Of a stretch of DNA of 50,538 nt, positions 44,617 through 50,538 are shown piece after piece (position 1 is the stretch's first letter; every line of letters begins with the position of its first letter). Under the pieces are notes generated by a model. It saw nothing but the letters and a program-made list of their open reading frames with translations, had not been told where the DNA came from and ran no database searches. Where the stretch lies: NCBI GenBank assembly GCA_010015655.1, contig ML976772.1:1-50538 (forward strand), in the 5' to 3' direction. The position numbers and the translations under genes were made by a program. This stretch comes from Bimuria novae-zelandiae CBS 107.79 (lineage: Eukaryota; Ascomycota; Dothideomycetes; Pleosporales; Didymosphaeriaceae).

Positions 44617-44879
44617 TGTTAAGATCTGAACATGTATGGAACAAGGAGGGCCAACGGGCCTCCAGTGGGGGTGACACTCGGCGGGGTCGCGTAACCGAGG
44701 TCACGTGACAACACCATCCAGCCAAGACTCACCAGCCATGGATGGCGATACCGTCCATGGATGGCAACGGTATCTTGGATGGTATGAATTCCTTATGTAT
44801 ATAACAGAACACAAATACCTTTATAGTATGTGTGTTTAACCTGTTTATCAATCTATCGTTTAGATCTGAATAAGCAACC
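44617..44879 (+). repeat. LTR-like remnant of a second retroelement
   Basis: The island begins TGTTAAGATCTGAA and ends near TTTAGATCTGAATAAGCA, so AGATCTGAA occurs at both ends. It contains a TATATAA-like box and ordinary base composition between mutated flanks. Inside, about 44711-44782, is a compound palindrome: outer arms ACCATCCA..CAAGA/TCTTGGATGGT, inner arms GATACCGT/ACGGTATC, and a duplicated CCATGGATGG. A plus-strand trace resembling a gag start follows. A solo or 5' LTR is the likely reading; the partner LTR is not in the window. Confidence 0.5.
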
Positions 44880-45117
44880 TTGGTAATTTAATTATGCTAT
44901 ACCCACCTTTAATACTAACACCCTAGTAACAAGCGCAAGCTATTACTACGACCCTCTTTCGTCTTACTATAGTATTCCTGCCCAAGAACCAACCTTAGCC
45001 CCTTAGGGACCAGCTACCCCTTTGGGATCTTAACATACTACTACTAATTATTAACTTACTAAGCTACTAAATATTATAGTAATTAACTAAATAGGTAATA
45101 GGCTAGCTATTTAAATA

Positions 45118-45360
45118 CGGGATGCGTGGAGGTGCCAGGACACTATGTGCTCGAACTACGCCCATGTATGCTACTTTCAGCGTACTAAATCGTTGCTGGT
45201 GCGATTCTCCGATCATATGCCCCTCGAGGGCAATATAGTCGCCATATAGGCCCGCGAGGTGTCGCTGCAAAGATGTACAGTTGCAGCGCCGTCAGACAAC
45301 GTTCGGTTAATAATAGCGAGGTCTCGTGAGCAGGCTAGGCGACGACGGAGGAGGAGCGAC
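45118..45360. other. unmutated GC-normal island inside the AT-rich block
   Basis: About 240 bases of ordinary composition, rich in CG and CA steps, lie between strongly AT-rich flanks. No coding frame or repeat is recognised. It could be a piece of single-copy DNA spared from mutation or a fragment of another element. Confidence 0.45.
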
Positions 45361-45955
45361 TCTAATAGCAAGCTTATAATAAATAATATATTTAAATTAC
45401 TAATTATATTTATAGTAAGTTAATTAGCATAAAATTAACTATTTTAATAATTACTTACTTAGTAGTAAGAGCCTAATTACCTACTAAATAACTTACTAGG
45501 TTTAATATAGGATTTATTAGCTTATAGTAATATAAAATAGCTTTATTATATATTATTACTTTCCCTATAGTAGTAGCTTAATAAGGGTCCACATAAAGAT
45601 CGTAGAGATATAAGAAAAGTTTTATTATAGTTAAAAATAATAGAATTAGCCATAATATACTTATAAATCCCTTAGAGGCTAGCATGCTATATATCTTATA
45701 ATAAAAAGTATAAAAGCTACTACTATCCTTACTACTTAAATTTTAAGTATATACTAGTTACTAGTAGCATAGATTTAAAAGACTAATTTTAAAGTAAAAA
45801 GCTTAGTGCCTAAAAAATATAAAAAAGGAAAAAGAGCGTATAGAGTATAAGGAGTAAGAGGAGCAAGAGGATAAGGACAAGAACGAAGAAAGCTTATTAT
45901 TTATATAGTAAATATAAGAAGTTACTAAAGCTTAAGGCTAGATTACTAATGTTAA

Positions 45956-46101
45956 TGTCTGCACAGCCTCGCCTTCCGCACTAAGGGAACTGTGTAACCC
46001 TATCATACCCCTGTACCCCCTCACTTCTAGTTAACCTGATACTGTACCGAAACCCCTTCGCCTCCACACCACCTGGTACTCTATCACATCCACAAGAACT
46101 G
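45956..46101 (+). repeat. 5' LTR of the copia element (visible shared part)
   Basis: The first 146 bases match 50393-50538 with a single C/T difference. The LTR begins TGTCTGCACAGCC and must extend beyond 46101, because the window ends before the 3' copy does; a TATATAGA box at about 46111 and the following transcript start probably belong to it. The primer-binding site was not identified. Confidence 0.85.
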
Positions 46102-47319
46102 GAAGGAAGGTATATAGAACTATCATAGCACACACATAAGACAAGACAGACACCAGACACTAAATTCAGAATCTTCCGAGACAATTGCAGCAAGATAGGG
46201 CTACCTAAGCAACACTAGGATCGAGCTTTTTCTATCATGCTAAAAGACAGAGCGTCTAACTACTACTATAACCGCCTCACGGGTTAGGGCTATAATCTTA
46301 AGATAATAATAAGTATAACAAAAAGCCACTTCTATAATAAGGAGAATTATTAATTATACCTTAGTAAGTAGAGAATAACCACGCTGGCACGTATAATTAG
46401 CGCCTACCCTAATAAATCTTGTCTTAATACTCTTTAATTACTTATTAACAAGCTCTAGAAGCTTTAACGCGGGTTAGGCTATAACTACTAAGGTAATAAC
46501 ATGCTACGCAAATAACTACTTAATATATATAGTAGTATTAAGGACTATAACCTTGCCTTCTTTACCTTAGCGCCTACTTTTAAAGGCCTCTACTCTACTC
46601 TACGCTTATTTATTAGCGCTGCTACCTGCTCGCGCGAGGCGCGTAATCTAAGCCTAATATAATATACTACTAATAAGGAGTATTAGAACTACTATAACCT
46701 CTAACACCCCTATAAGGACGACCCTAACGTAAACAGCCATGAGTAGTACTAGACTAATAGGACTTATAAAGGTAAAGGCTTACGAAGAGGTTAAAGTAAT
46801 AGATTATAAGGATTCTTATCGCGCTTCTCGCCGCAAGACGTTAACAACTATAGACTCTATTAAGGCAACTCTCGAGGATCACCCTTTTAATAGCTACTAT
46901 AACCTAAGTAATAGTAATCTTAGAAGAAATGCTTTATCTACAGTAAGCCTAGCTACTAGTTAATAAAGCACTCTAGGGACAAGCGTAAGTAATCTTATAA
47001 TAGATTTTGCTAAATAGCGTTAGCCTACTTATATAACGCGTAACCTAACGTCGCTAACTTTTACGCTTTCCTAACTAAGTACAAAGGTATTAAAATTAAT
47101 AACAAGGCCTAGTAAATACTCGCTACTAAAATAATAACTAAGGGAGATTAGTTTATTACTAAGTTCTCTAGTATAATTAACGGCAATTAGACAATTACCT
47201 ACCTAAACGACTAAGCTATATACTACGCGACTACACAAATTAACGCGTTTAGGGCTATAAATAACACGCTCGCTACTGTATTTACGTTTAAGGATTAATA
47301 TAATAAGAAAGTCTTTTAG

Positions 47320-47640
47320 GGCATTATGCCTAACACGGGAGCCTTAGGCGTCTCGATAGCTAAAGAACTATAAGCGACTACTCTACAGGCAGCTATAAGC
47401 TTGCAAATAGATACCTTAACGGCTAGGCAGCACCAAATCCGCTTTGGCAGAGGCTAGGCAATTATATCTATAGGCACCCTACACGTCGACATAGTAATTA
47501 GTAAAGTCACGTTCCACGTGCTACCTACTAATACGCCATTCTTACTCTGTCTAGCTAACATAGACAGACTAGGCGTCAGATATAACAACCTGCGTAACGT
47601 ACTAGTCTAGGGCAACTAGCTACACCTAGTTGTGCGTAAA
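47320..47640 (+). pseudogene. copia protease remnant
   Basis: The plus strand reads NTGALGVS, an altered aspartic protease active site, followed by FGRG and strands like LHVDIVISKVTFHVLP and FLLCLANIDRLGV, the usual context of a copia protease. Internal stops replace expected Gln and Trp. Not functional. Confidence 0.6.
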
Positions 47641-49119
47641 TAGGGCTATCTATAGCTCCTTATAAATTAACCTAAACGCACCGCAGCGGCCAGCTACCAC
47701 CTTATAGAGACTAAGCTACGCTAGCTCTACCAACAATTTAGCTACCTATTAGCTTGTTAGCTTTACGACTTACTTATTCGCGCTAGCTATAATAACGTCT
47801 ATAAGGAGCTTATTAATAAGCTTGTTAAGTACTACTAATAGTGCTAACTAAATTAGAAAGCACCTAGACGCTTTAGATTTAAGCTTAAGGAACTAGACCT
47901 AGACTTTAACTACAAGGTAATTATTAACATTATATACCTAAATAGAAAACCTGTCTTATATATAGTTAATAACGCGACCGCCTTTTAAGCTACTTGCTTC
48001 CTTAAAGATACATTAGCCGCAAGCACTTAGGACGCTCTACGGCATTATTAGATTAATACTTACCTTAGACCGCCTAAGTATCTTGTTTATAACGCTAGCA
48101 GGAACTTTATTTCTACTAAATTTAATACGCTAATAACGCGCAATAGACCTGCAACGCTTAAAATAACTATACTATCTATTAACTCTAATATGCGCGTTTG
48201 GCGCGAGAAGGATGGATGGATAGGCCCCTATAAGCTTATTACTATAACGAATAAGACCTGTACAATACAGCTGCCACATGGCCCTACAAATTTCCGCTCA
48301 ACAGTTGTTAAGCCGTACTACACGGATACCTCCCCGACAAACAACGAACCAGCCACGCCACTAGCAATTAATAATAAGGATAATAGCCACCCGATAGATA
48401 TGCCAGACAATAAAGACAATAATTAAGATAAAGATAGCGAAACTAGTAAGACTAACTAGTATTAAGAATAAGCTTCTAAACTCCCTTAACAAAAACGTAG
48501 CTAACCTAAAAGTAGTAAAAATAAGCCTAAAGCCACTATAGCCCGCGCGAATCCTTATAGGACAGCTCGTGTGGCTCCTATAGCGTACACTGTCCACGCA
48601 GCGCCTAACGAAGCTTACATAATAGAGGTCTTTATAACGCATAAAGAGAACACTGACTAGCTACTTGCTATATAGCTGCGCCAAGAGCAAAGGATAACTA
48701 CACCTAGTTAACTATTTAAGCTATTAGATAATAAGGAAATTAATAGCCTTATTGCTAATAGAGTCTTCCGCTTTAAACAATACGATCCTGATAAGCACTA
48801 AGGACGGATTTTTATATCGCGACTAGTACGCGAAATTAAAGGCAAGACTATCGCTACCTTATATAAGAAATTACGTCTTATAGTGTAAGGCTATTAAGAC
48901 AATGGCAAAGCAATAATCCTTACCTAATCGCTAACTATCTAGCAAGCTAGCTAATAAATTATACTAGCTATTGCTCCTTTACTCATGCGTAATAAAGTTC
49001 TGTTAATAAATAAAGAGATCTCGCTTTAGCTGCGAGATATTACCTAAGCATACGTATAGTTACGCATAAAGCTTAACTAAGTAGTTATTGCCTACTTACT
49101 TAAGGAAATTAAATACAAG

Positions 49120-49420
49120 TATCCACCTAGCATAGTCATGATAGTTGAGAAGCCTCTATACGGCCTAGCTAAAGCTAGTACCTATTAGTAGGCAACATAC
49201 AGCGCTTATTATAAGGAAAAGCTTCACATAGAGACCTTAACGTATGATCTATGCCTGCTTGTAACTACTACTTAGGACGCCTTTGGCATAGTAGGCATGT
49301 AGACTAACGACACACTTATCCTCGCGGATAAACGTTTCTCTAACCTAAAGGAGAAGGAGTTAATATTTATAGCTAAGCTAAAGGAGAAGCTAACACCTAC
49401 TACTTTATTAATTTTTAATA
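49120..49420 (+). pseudogene. copia reverse transcriptase remnant
   Basis: VEKPLYGLA followed by a HIETLTYDLCLLV stretch and a TNDTLILADKRF stretch matches the palm region of copia reverse transcriptase. Stop codons stand at expected Trp and Gln positions. Not functional. Confidence 0.7.
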
Positions 49421-49878
49421 GCTACGTCCTATCGATTAATTACACTAGCAAGCTCTTACTATAATAAAAAGATTAGGGTAAGAAGATTTATCTTATTAAC
49501 GCAAGCTTAGCTAACTATTAATAATAGTACGTTAAGTAGAGGGCTCGCGGCGCCTACATCGCGAGTATCTACTAACTAGAGGTAACTTTTAACCTCTCTG
49601 TTGCTGCACAAACTTAGGAGCCTACTACTAACGACGTTAACGCGTTAAATAAACGCCTATAGTAGTAACTAAATAATCTTAATCGTGGCCTTACCTATAA
49701 GGCACTTAACCTGGCTTAGGCTAAAGTCTTTGTCTTCGTTAATAGCTCCTTCGTAAATAATAAAGATTTAAGTAGCTAGATTAGCTATATAATTATAGTA
49801 GCTATAGAAGATGTTGCTGACGTAGAGTTTACTATTTACGGTAATCTTATTTACTAGAGCTCTATAAAGAGTAAACGC

Positions 49879-50100
49879 GTGACCCGGAGCGTACTTGCAT
49901 TAGAAATCTACGCAATAGTAGGAGGCGTTAACCTCGCATACTCTATCACCTCGACGCTTGCCATGGTTACAAAGCAGCTTAGTCTGCTATCTCTCCCCCT
50001 AGTAGTTTGTACGGACTCATACTCACTGTATAAGTGTATTGTCAAGCTAGGAACGACTAAGGAAAAACGACTAATAATTAATATTATAGCCTTACGTTAA
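49879..50100 (+). pseudogene. copia RNase H remnant, locally unmutated
   Basis: A 73-codon open frame keeps the RNase H signature TRSVLALEIYAIVGG and VVCTDSYSLYKCIVKLGTTK with almost no stop codons, unlike the DNA on either side. The patch still contains CA and TG steps. It ends in a stop at expected Arg/Gln-rich sequence and is not a complete gene. Confidence 0.7.
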
Positions 50101-50392
50101 TTATATAAGAGAAGGGAGTTGTTTAAGGTTCGATAGGTAAATAGCTAAGATAACCCTGCCAACGCTATAATAAAAATATCGCTAAATAAAGCCTTAAAAA
50201 CTCTTATTAGTATAAACTCGCTGCGCGTACGAGTTAATAGATAGGTAATACGCAAGGACCCTGTAAACTAGCTCTAATAATAATAATTATAATAACTACT
50301 ATAGTTATTACCTTCCGACTTTCGCAAACAGCCTCTCCAGCGAGTGTACACCTGATCCACACTTGTTTTTACTATAAAAGAAAAGCTGCCAG

Positions 50393-50538
50393 TGTCTGCA
50401 CAGCCTCGCCTTCCGCACTAAGGGAACTGTGTAACCCTATTATACCCCTGTACCCCCTCACTTCTAGTTAACCTGATACTGTACCGAAACCCCTTCGCCT
50501 CCACACCACCTGGTACTCTATCACATCCACAAGAACTG
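50393..50538 (+). repeat. 3' LTR of the copia element, truncated by the window
   Basis: This matches 45956-46101 over the whole 146 bases except one C-to-T change in a CpA context (ATCATACC to ATTATACC), the RIP-type transition. It is preceded by AAAAGAAAAGC, a likely polypurine tract. Confidence 0.88.

Larger units (their letters stand above)
43800..45955. other. AT-rich RIP-like block with two less mutated islands
   Basis: Base composition shifts sharply to A+T at about 43800. The sequence is full of TA steps and stops in every frame, and CA/TG steps are rare, as after repeat-induced point mutation. Two islands of ordinary composition stand out: 44617-44879 (LTR-like) and 45118-45360 (unrecognised). 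No gene. Protein-like traces downstream of 44880 suggest a retroelement gag start on the plus strand. Confidence 0.7.
45956..50538 (+). mobile_element. Ty1/copia LTR retrotransposon, RIP-degraded, cut by the window end
   Basis: The 5' LTR starts at 45956 and the same sequence begins again at 50393, running off the window. Between them, plus-strand traces appear in copia order: a gag-like region (about 46250-46980), a protease-like stretch around 47330-47620 (an altered DTGA-type motif, then repeated LxVDIVI/FHVL strands), pieces of integrase (about 48190-48330, ending FRSTVVKPYY), reverse transcriptase (EKPLYGLA near 49150) and RNase H (VVCTDSYSLYKCIVKLGTTK at 49879-50097). The order protease-integrase-RT-RNase H defines copia rather than gypsy. 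Dozens of stops, mostly where Trp or Gln would be expected, show it is dead. An A/G-rich tract just before 50393 is a likely polypurine tract. Confidence 0.85.

Noticed and set aside
43800..45955. CRISPR-like or satellite array in the AT-rich block
   Set aside because: Short TA-rich motifs recur only because of low complexity; no regular repeat-spacer pattern is present.
48361..48642. 93-codon minus-strand hydrophobic frame
   Set aside because: It is antisense to the copia integrase region, and its hydrophobicity follows from RIP-type base composition.

Overview
The window is nuclear DNA of a filamentous ascomycete. Its genes have many short introns (about 46-60 nt) with GTRNGY-like donors and CTRAY branch sites. 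It carries typical fungal housekeeping genes, and the AT-rich retroelement block at the right end looks mutated by RIP (repeat-induced point mutation). Two related, hairpin-forming introns in the pyruvate carboxylase gene resemble the introner-like elements known from Dothideomycetes, which points to that class. A plant-associated lifestyle is an inference from the GH62 and GH20 enzymes and the DUF4360 secreted protein.

Layout. 1-17 kb: tRNA-Gly(UCC) with an intron, eIF3j (HCR1, minus), clathrin heavy chain (plus, 7 exons, 1683 aa) and pyruvate carboxylase (plus, 8 exons, 1198 aa), separated by long intergenic stretches. 17.6-20.9 kb: an MFS efflux transporter and a glutathione S-transferase, both minus strand and both broken by frameshift or nonsense lesions, followed by a degenerate unrecognised locus (21.4-22.3 kb). 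23.9-30.6 kb: a compact housekeeping block with LSM6 (minus), a Rad60/Esc2-type SUMO-like protein (plus), TRM112 (plus), YTM1 (minus) and a HAD hydrolase (plus). 31-43.8 kb: an accessory stretch with a fragment of an LPxEIRNxIY-type protein, a Ca2+/H+ exchanger, an AT-rich palindromic element, a possible cysteine-rich secreted protein, a DUF4360 secreted protein, an F-box protein, a GH20 hexosaminidase-like enzyme, a GH62 arabinofuranosidase and a Cys/His-rich unknown. 43.8-50.5 kb: an AT-rich block with one LTR-like remnant and a Ty1/copia element whose 3' LTR runs off the window.

The housekeeping genes serve translation (eIF3j, TRM112, YTM1, tRNA), RNA decay and splicing (LSm6), endocytic coats (clathrin), anaplerosis (PYC) and SUMO-linked genome maintenance. 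The accessory genes act outside the cell (GH20, GH62, DUF4360) or in ion and drug handling (CAX, MFS, GST). Several accessory genes are decaying, as expected next to repeat-rich DNA. All exon boundaries were read by eye from splice signals, frame and remembered family patterns; no alignment or search was run.
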